DNA of 64,000 bases from Desulfurellales bacterium (lineage in GTDB: Bacteria; Campylobacterota_A; Desulfurellia; Desulfurellales; Hippeaceae), in assembly GCA_027035575.1 (NCBI GenBank), contig JALVUQ010000070.1:40031-104030 (forward strand), given 5' to 3'. The notes below the pieces were generated by a model, which ran no database searches, had not been told where the DNA came from, and was given only the letters and a program-made list of their open reading frames with translations. Of the stretch, positions 38,000 through 46,404 are shown piece by piece. Numbering within the stretch: the stretch's first letter is position 1; each line of letters opens with the position of its first letter. Position numbers and translations under genes: made by a program.

Positions 38000-38986
38000 A
38001 TGGTCAGTGAAGAGCTATCTCAAGACGAGATTGATAGCCTGTTTTCCGGCGGTGATTCAAAAGAAGAAGATAGTGTCAATCCTTTGGTAAAGGAGTTTTC
38101 CAATCTTTTAAATACCTCAATAGAAGAGGTTTTAAAAACCGCTTTTTCTTTGGAGGTTGTTTCCAAATTCATAGATTTAAACGTAAAGAAAAAGGAAGAA
38201 CTGACCTTTGAGGAGGGCGTTTTTCTGTTCTTAAATATCGGCATTGAATCGGAAAAAGCTCCCTGTTTTATTTATATAAAAAAGGAGTTTGCATCCATTT
38301 TATCCGATTTGATGCTTATGGGCCCGGGTGAGCCTAAAGATAAGCTCGAACCGGACGACCTTGACGCTATTAAAGAGCTGTTTTCGCAGGTATTCGGCAA
38401 TCTCCAGACTGCATTTAAAGAAAATAAGCAGCAAGAACTCTCAATGGAAATAAGCGATATAACACAAGAAAACAGAGACATTGAAGGGGAGTCTTTTTAC
38501 GATATGGAGTTTGATATAGCCGTACCGAACATAAAAAGCGACTCCGTTTCGTTGTATATGGAAAAAGAAAAAGCTGACGCCCTGTTTAAACAGACAGAAG
38601 AAGAGGAAGAACAAGAAACCGAAGCTGAGGCTGAGCCGGAGAGTGTTCCGTTTGAAAACGTTGAAACGGACAGAGAAACAACAACGCAAGCACCTTCAGA
38701 CTACACTCAAAGTCAAGCTCCCACCGGTAATCTCGACTTGATAATGGACGTTGACTTGGATGTCAAAATAAGGATAGGCGAAAAAAATATGCTGATTAAA
38801 GACATACTCAAGCTCAAAGAGGGCTCTATTATAGAGCTTGAAAAAAATATAGAAGAGCCTATGGAGATATTGATAAACGACAAGGTTGTTGCCAAAGGAG
38901 TTGTTGTTGTAGTGGGGGGTCGCTTCGGCGTGAAAATAACAAATATCGATACCAAAGAAGAAAGGATAAAATCGTTAGGTGGATAA
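38000..38986 (+). CDS. fliY: Flagellar motor switch protein FliY/FliN
   Basis: Switch protein, 328 aa, much longer than plain FliN (about 100-140 aa). It begins with its own CheY-P-binding-like peptide LSQDEIDSLFSGG, continues with a CheC-like region (25-200), an acidic, Gln/Thr-rich linker (about 198-245) and ends in a FliN domain (DLDVKIRIGEKNMLIKDILKLKEGS). This is the FliY layout of Bacillus and Helicobacter, where the CheC part dephosphorylates CheY-P. I could not verify phosphatase residues. Ribosome-binding site AAGGGG. Confidence 0.9.
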   Translation: MVSEELSQDEIDSLFSGGDSKEEDSVNPLVKEFSNLLNTSIEEVLKTAFSLEVVSKFIDLNVKKKEELTFEEGVFLFLNIGIESEKAPCFIYIKKEFASILSDLMLMGPGEPKDKLEPDDLDAIKELFSQVFGNLQTAFKENKQQELSMEISDITQENRDIEGESFYDMEFDIAVPNIKSDSVSLYMEKEKADALFKQTEEEEEQETEAEAEPESVPFENVETDRETTTQAPSDYTQSQAPTGNLDLIMDVDLDVKIRIGEKNMLIKDILKLKEGSIIELEKNIEEPMEILINDKVVAKGVVVVVGGRFGVKITNIDTKEERIKSLGG

Positions 38987-39440
38987 GTTAAGTGTTAATG
39001 CTTGCAGGATAGGGTTTGGAAACGTTGCTGAAAACGATGAGGAAAAAATCTTAAAAATTCTTTCAATGAAAACCATAGCCGTAGTCGGTATGAGCCCAAA
39101 AAAAGACAGGCCGAGCAACTATGTGCCGCGATATATGATGGAAAAAGGCTATGAAATCATACCTGTCAGACCGGGAACAAAAGAGATACTGGGCAGAAAA
39201 TGCTATAGAGATTTGGAAGAGTTGGACGTGGCGGTTGATGTTGTTAATGTGTTCAGACGGAGCGAATACTGCCCGGAAATAGCAAAAAAGGCGGTCAAAA
39301 TAGGCGCAAAGGCTTTATGGTTGCAAGAGGGTGTTTATTCGCAAGAAGCAAAAAAGATAGCGGAATCCGCAGGACTTTTGGTCATTATGGACTTGTGTCT
39401 TGAAAAAGCACACTACAAATATATAGAAAACAGCAGGTAA
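38979..39440 (+). CDS. CoA-binding domain protein (YccU-like)
   Basis: Small soluble Rossmann protein, 153 aa. IAVVGMSPKKDRPSNYVPRYMMEKGY matches the CoA-binding domain found in succinyl-CoA synthetase alpha and stand-alone YccU proteins; VNVFRRSEYCPEIAKKAV and LWLQEGVYS follow. The function of the stand-alone family is unknown. It starts at a GTG that overlaps the end of fliY by eight bases, so translation is probably coupled. Confidence 0.88.
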   Translation: MDKLSVNACRIGFGNVAENDEEKILKILSMKTIAVVGMSPKKDRPSNYVPRYMMEKGYEIIPVRPGTKEILGRKCYRDLEELDVAVDVVNVFRRSEYCPEIAKKAVKIGAKALWLQEGVYSQEAKKIAESAGLLVIMDLCLEKAHYKYIENSR

Positions 39441-39446
39441 AAATAT

Positions 39447-40700
39447 ATGGATAAATTTATCATAGAAGGCTCAAAAAAACTCTCGGGCACCGTAAAAATC
39501 AGCGGTTCGAAAAACGCATCCCTGCCCATTATGTCGGCAGCGCTGCTTACAAAAGAGAGTGTAGCCTTAAAAAATATCCCGGATTTAAAAGATATAAGCA
39601 CTATGATTAACCTTTTGAAACATCTCGGGTGTGAGGTTAAAAAAGAGGATGATGTTGTAACGATCAACTGCTCCAATATCAACTCGCCCGAGGCGCCTTA
39701 TGAACTTGTAAAGACTATGAGGGCATCCATACTTGTGCTGGGACCTCTTCTTGCGCGCCTCAATACTGCAAAAGTTTCGATGCCGGGAGGGTGTGCTATC
39801 GGCGTCAGACCGGTTAATCTGCACCTTAAAGCGTTTGAGTCCATGGATGCTTCCATAAGCATAGATGAAGGGTACATAGTTGCAAAGACAGACAGGCTTA
39901 AAGGCAGTGATATATATTTTGACATACCTACCGTAACGGGAACGGAGAATGTTGTTATGGCTGCGGCGCTGGCAAACGGTAAAACCGTTATCAAAAACGC
40001 CGCAAAAGAGCCTGAAATCGTTGATTTGGCAAATATGCTGAATAAAATGGGGGCAAAGATAGAGGGTGCGGGGACAAGCACTATTACAATCGAGGGTGTT
40101 GACAGACTAAAAGGCGTTGAATATACGGTTATGAACGACAGAATAGAAGCAGGAACGTTTATGTGTGCAGCGCTGATTACATCGTCTTTTATCAAAATGG
40201 TCAACACGCCTGTATATGCTATGGATGCAATCTTCGACAAATTTAAAGAGATGGGCGGTGTTGTTGATGTAGAAAATGATTCCTCCGTGATTGTAGGCGG
40301 AGAAATAATAAAGCCCGTAAATATAAAAACGTCGGTGTATCCGGGCTTTCCCACGGATATGCAGGCTCAATTCATAAGCGTCTTGACGCTTGCAGACGGC
40401 GTGAGCATTGTTAAAGAGACGATTTTTGAAAACAGGTTTCAACACGTTGCAGAGTTGAACAGGATGAATGCCGATATAGTGGTCTCAAACAATCAAGCCG
40501 TTATCAACGGCGTTAAGCAGCTAAAGGGAGCAAGGGTTATGGCAACGGATTTAAGAGCCAGTGCAAGCCTTGTTGTAGCTGCACTGGCAGCAGCAGGTTC
40601 AACGGAGATTTTAAGAATATACCACTTAGACAGGGGATACGAGAGGTTGGAGCAAAAACTCTCGAGCCTCGGTGCAAACATAAGGAGAGAAAAGGCATGA
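39447..40700 (+). CDS. murA: UDP-N-acetylglucosamine 1-carboxyvinyltransferase
   Basis: MurA, 417 aa, adds enolpyruvate to UDP-GlcNAc in the first committed step of peptidoglycan synthesis. The active-site cysteine is present (MPGGCAIGVRP, Cys116), so fosfomycin sensitivity would be expected. SGSKNASLPI at the N-terminus and the TDLRASASLVVAALAA block are canonical. It lies six bases after the CoA-binding gene and overlaps hisG by four bases. Confidence 0.97.
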   Translation: MDKFIIEGSKKLSGTVKISGSKNASLPIMSAALLTKESVALKNIPDLKDISTMINLLKHLGCEVKKEDDVVTINCSNINSPEAPYELVKTMRASILVLGPLLARLNTAKVSMPGGCAIGVRPVNLHLKAFESMDASISIDEGYIVAKTDRLKGSDIYFDIPTVTGTENVVMAAALANGKTVIKNAAKEPEIVDLANMLNKMGAKIEGAGTSTITIEGVDRLKGVEYTVMNDRIEAGTFMCAALITSSFIKMVNTPVYAMDAIFDKFKEMGGVVDVENDSSVIVGGEIIKPVNIKTSVYPGFPTDMQAQFISVLTLADGVSIVKETIFENRFQHVAELNRMNADIVVSNNQAVINGVKQLKGARVMATDLRASASLVVAALAAAGSTEILRIYHLDRGYERLEQKLSSLGANIRREKA

Positions 40701-41305
40701 TAACAATAGCTTTGCCGAAGGGCAGATTGATGGAAGAAACAATCGAGCTTTTCAACTCAAAAGGTCTTAACATAGAAATTCCAAAGAATACGAGGAAACT
40801 GTTTTTTTATGATAACGATAACAAATACAGATTTTTGATAGTGAGAGCTCAGGACGTTGCAACATACGTTGAGCACAATGCAGCCGATTTGGGCATTGCC
40901 GGATTGGACGTTTTAAAAGAGCATAAAAACGACGTCTTTGAACTTATGGACTTAAATATAGGTTACTGCAAAATGGTTGTCGCAGGAAACGATAAAGATT
41001 GTTTCGGCAAAAAGAACGGCGGCGTAAGGGTGGCTACAAAGTTCGTAAACATAGCCAAAGACCATTTTTTAAGCAAGGGCATAAACGCAGAGGTTATAAA
41101 GCTGTACGGCTCGATTGAACTTGCCCCCATCTTGGGCATTGCTGACTGCATTGTGGATATAGTCTCAACCGGACGAACGCTTAAAGAAAACGGTCTTGCC
41201 GTGATTGAAGAAATCTTTGAATCTACGGCAATGTTGATTGCCAATAAAACATCTTTTTATACAAACAACACGGATATAAAAAATCTGATAGAAGCCGTGG
41301 GATGA
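40697..41305 (+). CDS. hisG: ATP phosphoribosyltransferase, short form
   Basis: HisG, 202 aa, catalyses the first step of histidine synthesis. This is the short form, lacking the C-terminal ACT-like regulatory domain. ALPKGRLMEE, LGIAGLDVL and the PRPP motif DIVSTGRTLKENGL are clear. Short HisG needs HisZ, a catalytically dead histidyl-tRNA synthetase paralogue, as partner for activity and feedback control. HisZ is not in this window. It overlaps both murA and udg by four bases. Confidence 0.96.
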   Translation: MITIALPKGRLMEETIELFNSKGLNIEIPKNTRKLFFYDNDNKYRFLIVRAQDVATYVEHNAADLGIAGLDVLKEHKNDVFELMDLNIGYCKMVVAGNDKDCFGKKNGGVRVATKFVNIAKDHFLSKGINAEVIKLYGSIELAPILGIADCIVDIVSTGRTLKENGLAVIEEIFESTAMLIANKTSFYTNNTDIKNLIEAVG

Positions 41306-41937
41306 AAGAAAAAATTATAGACATACTTGAGTTTTACAAAGAAATAGGCGTTGAGTACGTTAGGAAATTAAACATAACCGATAAAAAAAGTTTGCTGGAT
41401 GAAACGGCAAAGAAAGTGGCTTTGTGCAAAAAATGCGAGCTCAGCAAAACACGCACAAATCCTGTTTTTGGAGACGGCAACATAAGTGCCGAGATTATGT
41501 TTGTAGGGGAGGCACCCGGCAAAGACGAGGATTTGCAGGGCAAGCCGTTTGTCGGAAGAGCCGGCAAACTGTTTAATGAAATCCTTAAAGATATAGGCTT
41601 AAAAAGAGAAGATGTCTATATAGCGAACTGCTTAAAATGCAGACCTCCGGCAAACAGAGACCCAAAACCCGAGGAACTTATTGCCTGCTTTGACTATCTG
41701 AAAGAACAGATAAAAATTATAAAGCCCAAGGTCATAGGAACTCTCGGCAGATATTCCACATATCAATTGACATCACAAAAAGGAGCCTTAGGCACACTCA
41801 GAGGAAGAGTTTTTGCCTACGGCAGCATTAAGGTTGTTCCTTTGTATCATCCGGCATACCTGTTAAGAAACCCTAACGCCATAGATATTTTCACAAACGA
41901 TTTAAAAACGATTAAAGAGCTTGTAAAAAAACGATGA
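41302..41937 (+). CDS. udg: Uracil-DNA glycosylase, family 4
   Basis: Family 4 uracil-DNA glycosylase, 211 aa, with a 4Fe-4S cluster. CKKCELSKTR and later cysteines (CLKCRPPANR) supply cluster ligands. FVGEAPGKDEDLQGKPFVGRAG is the catalytic motif, and VPLYHPAYLLRNP contains the second active-site histidine. These enzymes are common in thermophiles and many anaerobes. It overlaps its neighbours on both sides by four bases. Confidence 0.94.
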   Translation: MKEKIIDILEFYKEIGVEYVRKLNITDKKSLLDETAKKVALCKKCELSKTRTNPVFGDGNISAEIMFVGEAPGKDEDLQGKPFVGRAGKLFNEILKDIGLKREDVYIANCLKCRPPANRDPKPEELIACFDYLKEQIKIIKPKVIGTLGRYSTYQLTSQKGALGTLRGRVFAYGSIKVVPLYHPAYLLRNPNAIDIFTNDLKTIKELVKKR

Positions 41938-43028
41938 AAAAAATTGCAGTCTTTAGTCTGTTTTTTTTGTTCATATGGGCTTACAGCTCATTTGCCGGCT
42001 TGAGAGTCGGGTATCTATCGCCCTCAAGTCCTGCTTTTGAAACATTCAGCAGCTCTTTTTTAAACGGGCTGTATTTGGGATTATCCAAAGATGAAACGGT
42101 TGTTATACAAAACACCTCTCAAGGTGTGAATAAGGCTTTGGAAAACCTGTATCTTATGGGTGCAGATGTTGTGATAGGACCTTTTGAGGCAGCTTCAGTC
42201 AAAACAGCTCAAAACGAGATTTGCTCAAGCGGGGTAGTGACCATACTGCCCTTTGCCAAAGCGGATTACTCCTGCCCGAATCTGTTCAGCTATACCTACA
42301 ATCCGATATCTGCGGCACTGGAACTTGCAAAGTTTTTATCATCCGACAATTTGGGCAAAACCCTCGTTCTTTATGCTTACGATAATCTTGATATAGCAAA
42401 GAAAGACGCCTTTTTGGAAGGGTTTGGGTCTGAAAATGCTCAAATTGAGGTTAAAGGATTTCAAAAATCAAACTCCTACGATAAGTATATCAAATCTCTC
42501 TTCGGTGTTTGGAAAATCAGACACAAAAGCTCATTGACAAATCAACCCGTTTACAAGCACTCCTTAAACATAGAGACGATTGTCATATTTGCTCCCCAAA
42601 GGGACTTTGTTAATATAGCCAACCTTCTCGATTACTACGGAATATTGGTCAAAGCGATATATTCAACAGACATAGTAATAAACAACAACTTGCTGTCTCT
42701 AAGTAAAACCATATTAAAAAGATTGCAGTTTATTACACCCTACTATTTATGCTCGGAAGACGGTGCAAACGCCAACTTTGTTAAACAATACGACACGGAA
42801 TACCAACAAGACCCGAACTTTATGTCGGCTTTGGGATATGACATAGGAAGGCTGTTGAATGGTGACGACAGGGTATCGGTGCAATCAAAACTAAAGGAAA
42901 CAGCCGATTTTGACGGACTAATCGGTACATTGCTGTTTTTTGACGATAACGGAAACGGATTTATAAACTACAAACTTCTAAACTATAAGGATATAAAAAA
43001 ATGCAAAGCGGTAATTTTAAACAAATAG
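41934..43028 (+). CDS. Periplasmic binding-protein-like protein (type 1 fold)
   Basis: Exported protein, 364 aa, with a signal peptide (MKKIAVFSLFFLFIWAYSSFAG). The mature part begins LRVGYLSPSSPAFETFSSSF and contains MGADVVIGPFEAASVKTAQ and VVTILPFAKADY, the pattern of type 1 periplasmic binding proteins, including the LpoA/YraM-like activators of penicillin-binding proteins. No ABC permease genes are nearby. Its place between murA and aroB makes a cell-envelope role more attractive than solute uptake, but this is inference. It overlaps udg by four bases and aroB by 28. Confidence 0.75.
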   Translation: MKKIAVFSLFFLFIWAYSSFAGLRVGYLSPSSPAFETFSSSFLNGLYLGLSKDETVVIQNTSQGVNKALENLYLMGADVVIGPFEAASVKTAQNEICSSGVVTILPFAKADYSCPNLFSYTYNPISAALELAKFLSSDNLGKTLVLYAYDNLDIAKKDAFLEGFGSENAQIEVKGFQKSNSYDKYIKSLFGVWKIRHKSSLTNQPVYKHSLNIETIVIFAPQRDFVNIANLLDYYGILVKAIYSTDIVINNNLLSLSKTILKRLQFITPYYLCSEDGANANFVKQYDTEYQQDPNFMSALGYDIGRLLNGDDRVSVQSKLKETADFDGLIGTLLFFDDNGNGFINYKLLNYKDIKKCKAVILNK

Positions 43029-44083
43029 ACGTCCACCTGCAAAAAAATTATACGGTAATTGTAGGCAAAGACATAACCGACAAGCTTAAAGAGTTTATTG
43101 ATTTAAAACAGACTGTGGCTGTGACAGACAGCAATGTTTATGCTCTGTACGGCAAATTGATAAAAGAAATTTTAACTGAGCCGGGCAACCTTTTTAGCTT
43201 TAAAGCCGGCGAGGAGAGTAAAAATTACAAAACGCTGCACTCCATATACGACTTTTTAATCGATAAAAAAGCTGACAGATACACGTATCTATTGGCTTTT
43301 GGCGGAGGGGTAGTCGGGGACGTAGGCGCTTATGCGGCAAGTACATATATGCGAGGCATTCCCCTTATCCATATTCCGACTTCGCTTTTGGCAATGACCG
43401 ATAGTTCAATAGGCGGCAAAACAGCCATAAATTACGGCGGGTTTAAAAATATTGTCGGCTGCTTCTATCAGCCGGAGCTTGTTTTGTGTGACATACGGTT
43501 TTTAAACACCCTAAACAGACGGGAGTTTAATTCTGCGCTGGCTGAAGTAGTTAAATACGGAATCATAAGGGATGAATCCCTGTTTTCATTTATGGAAACA
43601 AACAAAGAAAAGATAAAAAACAGAGATGAAGACACGCTTATCGAGCTTGTTTTAAAAAGCATACAAAACAAGGTTGACATAGTTGAAGAAGACGAAAAAG
43701 AAAAAGGAAACAGAGCGCTGTTGAACTTCGGGCATACGCTTGCACACGCAATAGAGAGTGCCACGGAGTACAAAAAATATCTCCACGGTGAAGCGGTAAG
43801 CATAGGAGAGGTTTTTGCTGCAAATCTCTCTTTTAAACTTGGCTTAACTCAAAAAGATACTCTTAACCGCATAATAGACATACTGTCGTTTTTTGAGCTC
43901 CCCGTATCGTTAAAAGATGACATTGAGACCGACCTTTTGTATAAAATTATCGAAAAAGACAAAAAAAACAGAAGCGGCATACTGCGCTTTATTTTGACAA
44001 AGGGCATAGGCTCGTCTATAATTTCGGAGGATTTAAACAAAGCTCAAATAACAGGTGCAATTGATGAAATCAAAGAAAAATGA
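43001..44083 (+). CDS. aroB: 3-dehydroquinate synthase
   Basis: AroB, 360 aa, converts DAHP to 3-dehydroquinate in the shikimate pathway with NAD and a metal. FGGGVVGDVGAYAASTYMRG and TSLLAMTDSSIGGKTAIN are the nucleotide and substrate motifs; metal ligands lie in AEVVKYG, NFGHTLAHAIE and HGEAVS. The start lies 28 bases inside the previous gene. Confidence 0.96.
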   Translation: MQSGNFKQIDVHLQKNYTVIVGKDITDKLKEFIDLKQTVAVTDSNVYALYGKLIKEILTEPGNLFSFKAGEESKNYKTLHSIYDFLIDKKADRYTYLLAFGGGVVGDVGAYAASTYMRGIPLIHIPTSLLAMTDSSIGGKTAINYGGFKNIVGCFYQPELVLCDIRFLNTLNRREFNSALAEVVKYGIIRDESLFSFMETNKEKIKNRDEDTLIELVLKSIQNKVDIVEEDEKEKGNRALLNFGHTLAHAIESATEYKKYLHGEAVSIGEVFAANLSFKLGLTQKDTLNRIIDILSFFELPVSLKDDIETDLLYKIIEKDKKNRSGILRFILTKGIGSSIISEDLNKAQITGAIDEIKEK

Positions 44084-44855
44084 AGCCTTGATTAGAAAAA
44101 TAGAAAAGTATTACAAAGAAAATATCGGCAGAAGTCTATATTTTTATCCTTTGGCAGTTTTGTATTATGAACAAAATGAAAAAGATAAGGCTTATCAAAT
44201 TTTGTTAGAAGGGCTGCAGCACTACCCAAGATACGTTCTTGCACTTGTAAAGATAGCCGAAATTCTTATTGAAGACAACAAATACGAAGCTGCTTTGGCA
44301 TATCTGGAAACAGCAACAAGCATACAAAAATACAATACGAAGGCTTTGAGATACCTTGCGCTTGTTTATGAAAAACTCTCCAGATACGAAGATGCCCTTG
44401 AGGTTTACAAAAAGATACTCTCAATAAATTACGACGACGAAAATGCCAAGTCGAAAATTGTGGAACTTGCTCCTAAGGTTAAGCCGGACGTTAACAGCAT
44501 AGACAGCTTGATTAAGGAGACAGAGGATAACCTTGAGACGGACGAAAAGTCATTGGACAGTAGTGAAGCGTTGATTGAAGATAAAATGACCGACTCGGAC
44601 GATTTATTGAAAGATAACACCGCACAAGAGGTAAACATAGAGGATATACCGGAAATAGATTTGGAAGACGAATCTTCTGCAAGCCCAGAAGAAGAGGAAG
44701 AACCGGCAAGTGTAACATTGGCAAGATTATACGAAAAACAGGGCTACATCGACGATGCCATAGAGGTTTACAAAAAAGTACTTGAGAAAGAACCGGACAA
44801 TGTGGAGGTTCAAGAAGCTCTGGAGCGACTGCAAAACGCAAAAACCGAAAAATAA
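44064..44855 (+). CDS. TPR-repeat protein with acidic linker
   Basis: Soluble protein, 263 aa. Three to four tetratricopeptide repeats occupy residues about 20-135 (YPLAVLYYEQNEKDKAYQIL; ALRYLALVYEKLSRYEDALE). A very acidic, Ser/Asp/Glu-rich linker follows (about 140-215), then a final TPR (LYEKQGYIDDAIEVYKKVL). It is likely a scaffold or adaptor; no partner can be named. ATG 44064 is preferred to GTG 44055. It is the last gene of the run that starts with cheB and overlaps aroB by 20 bases. Confidence 0.85.
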   Translation: MKSKKNEALIRKIEKYYKENIGRSLYFYPLAVLYYEQNEKDKAYQILLEGLQHYPRYVLALVKIAEILIEDNKYEAALAYLETATSIQKYNTKALRYLALVYEKLSRYEDALEVYKKILSINYDDENAKSKIVELAPKVKPDVNSIDSLIKETEDNLETDEKSLDSSEALIEDKMTDSDDLLKDNTAQEVNIEDIPEIDLEDESSASPEEEEEPASVTLARLYEKQGYIDDAIEVYKKVLEKEPDNVEVQEALERLQNAKTEK

Positions 44856-44898
44856 TCAAAACGACTGATATGCAAATTGTTTAAAAATAATAAACTAT

Positions 44899-44927
44899 TT
44901 GACAAGTTATGTTTGTATGTAGATAAA
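44899..44927 (+). promoter_or_regulatory. Orphan promoter-like sequence in front of a terminator
   Basis: TTGACA at 44899-44904, a 17-base spacer and GATAAA at 44922-44927 point toward the terminator at 44950-44983. There is no gene to drive in that direction. Confidence 0.3.
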
Positions 44928-44949
44928 ATTTAAAGTCAAATCTAAAAGA

Positions 44950-44983
44950 AAAAGCCCTCTTCAATATTGCGAAGAGGGCTTTT
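44950..44983. terminator. Bidirectional terminator between TPR gene and nfnB
   Basis: A perfect 13-bp inverted repeat (AAAAGCCCTCTTC and GAAGAGGGCTTTT) with an eight-base loop lies between convergent genes. Confidence 0.9.
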
Positions 44984-44988
44984 AGGGA

Positions 44989-46404
44989 TTATCCTTGTTC
45001 TTCCAAATATTTATTGATTGATTCGGCAGCTTTCTTTCCGGCACCAACGGCAAGTATAACCGTTGCGGCTCCCGTAACTATATCTCCGCCTGCCCATACT
45101 TTCGGATGGGTTGTATGCCCTGTCTCTTCATCCGCTACAAAATATCCCCACTTATTTGTTTCAACGCCCGTTGCGCTCCTTGCAACTATCGGGTTTGCGC
45201 TCTGTCCTATTGCTATTATCACATTGTCAACATCCAATACAAAGTTTGAGCCTTCTATCGGTATAGGTCTTCTTCTGCCGGATTCATCGGGCTCTCCCAA
45301 CTCCATCCTCAGACATTCCAGTCCCTTTACATTGCCGTTTTCATCTCCAATAACCCTTACGGGGTTTGTCAAAAGCTCAAACTGTATTCCTTCGGCTTCT
45401 GCGTGTTCTATTTCTTCAGCTCTTGCCGGAATTTCAGTTCTGCTTCTTCTATAGACAATAATGGCATCCTCTGCACCCAATCTTTTTGCCGTTCTGACAG
45501 CATCCATAGCAACGTTACCGCCGCCTATCACAGCAACCCTTTTCCCAACGTTTATCGGTGTATCATACTTTGGAAAATCGAAAGCTCTCATAAGATTGGA
45601 CCTGGTTAAAAATTCACTTGCAGAGTAAACTCCGTTTAAATTTTCACCGGGTATTCCCATAAATCTCGGTGCACCGGCACCGTTTCCCAAAAATACGGCA
45701 TCATATTTTTCAATTAAAGAATCAACGCTTTCGGTTAAACCTATAATGTAATTTGTTATTATTTTGACACCAAGCTCTTTTATTTTATTGATTTCGTAAT
45801 CAACTATGGATTTCGGAAGCCTGAATTCAGGAATTCCGTAAATCAAAACTCCTCCCGGCTTATGCAGAGCTTCGTATATGGTCACATCGTAACCGAGCTT
45901 CGCCAAGTCCGTAGCACAAGCCAATCCGGCAGGTCCCGAACCTACTATTGCAATCTTTTTCGGTTGTGAGGATTTTTGCGGTTTCTCATCCCCAACGCCG
46001 TGCTCTCTTGCCCAATCCGCAACGTATCTTTCAAGTCTTCCTATGGCTATGGGTTTACCTTTTTTGTTCATCACGCATTTTTCTTCACACTGTTCCTCCT
46101 GCGGACATACCCTTCCGCATACAGCAGGCAACCCGTTTGTTATCTTTATCTCTTTAAACGCGCCTTCCAAATCCTCATCTATAACTTTGTCTATAAACTG
46201 AGGTATATGAACATCAGCCGGACAACCCTCAATACAAGCCGCCGGTTTACACTGCAAGCATCTCTGCGCCTCTTCTATGGCATCTTCAAGCGTATATCCC
46301 AAAGGTACTTCATCGAAATTCTTCACTCTCTTTTCAGGGGGCTGTTCTGGCATAGGAACTCTGTTTCTTTTAAATTTTTCAGCTGCTTTTATTCTCTCGG
46401 CCAT
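44989..46404 (-). CDS. nfnB: NADH-dependent ferredoxin:NADP oxidoreductase, large subunit
   Basis: Flavoprotein, 471 aa, of the GltD/NfnB family. N-terminal cysteine clusters (CLQCKPAACIEGCP; CGRVCPQEEQCEEKC) bind two 4Fe-4S centres. IVGSGPAGLACA binds FAD and VIGGGNVAMDAVRTAKRLGA binds NADPH. With the NfnA-like subunit just upstream it forms an Nfn electron-bifurcating transhydrogenase (NADPH, NADH and ferredoxin). The same pair has also been called sulfide dehydrogenase (SudA) or glutamate synthase small chain. No gltB-type large subunit is nearby, which favours Nfn. Its ATG overlaps the nfnA stop by one base. Confidence 0.9.
   Translation of the reverse strand: MAERIKAAEKFKRNRVPMPEQPPEKRVKNFDEVPLGYTLEDAIEEAQRCLQCKPAACIEGCPADVHIPQFIDKVIDEDLEGAFKEIKITNGLPAVCGRVCPQEEQCEEKCVMNKKGKPIAIGRLERYVADWAREHGVGDEKPQKSSQPKKIAIVGSGPAGLACATDLAKLGYDVTIYEALHKPGGVLIYGIPEFRLPKSIVDYEINKIKELGVKIITNYIIGLTESVDSLIEKYDAVFLGNGAGAPRFMGIPGENLNGVYSASEFLTRSNLMRAFDFPKYDTPINVGKRVAVIGGGNVAMDAVRTAKRLGAEDAIIVYRRSRTEIPARAEEIEHAEAEGIQFELLTNPVRVIGDENGNVKGLECLRMELGEPDESGRRRPIPIEGSNFVLDVDNVIIAIGQSANPIVARSATGVETNKWGYFVADEETGHTTHPKVWAGGDIVTGAATVILAVGAGKKAAESINKYLEEQG

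Noticed and set aside
39698..40354. 218-codon antisense frame within murA
   Set aside because: Composition is that of a coding-strand shadow; no start signal and no recognisable motif.
44989..46404. Glutamate synthase small subunit as the function of the large flavoprotein
   Set aside because: It matches GltD in fold, but no large glutamate synthase subunit is present and the adjacent ferredoxin-reductase-like subunit is the standard Nfn partner.
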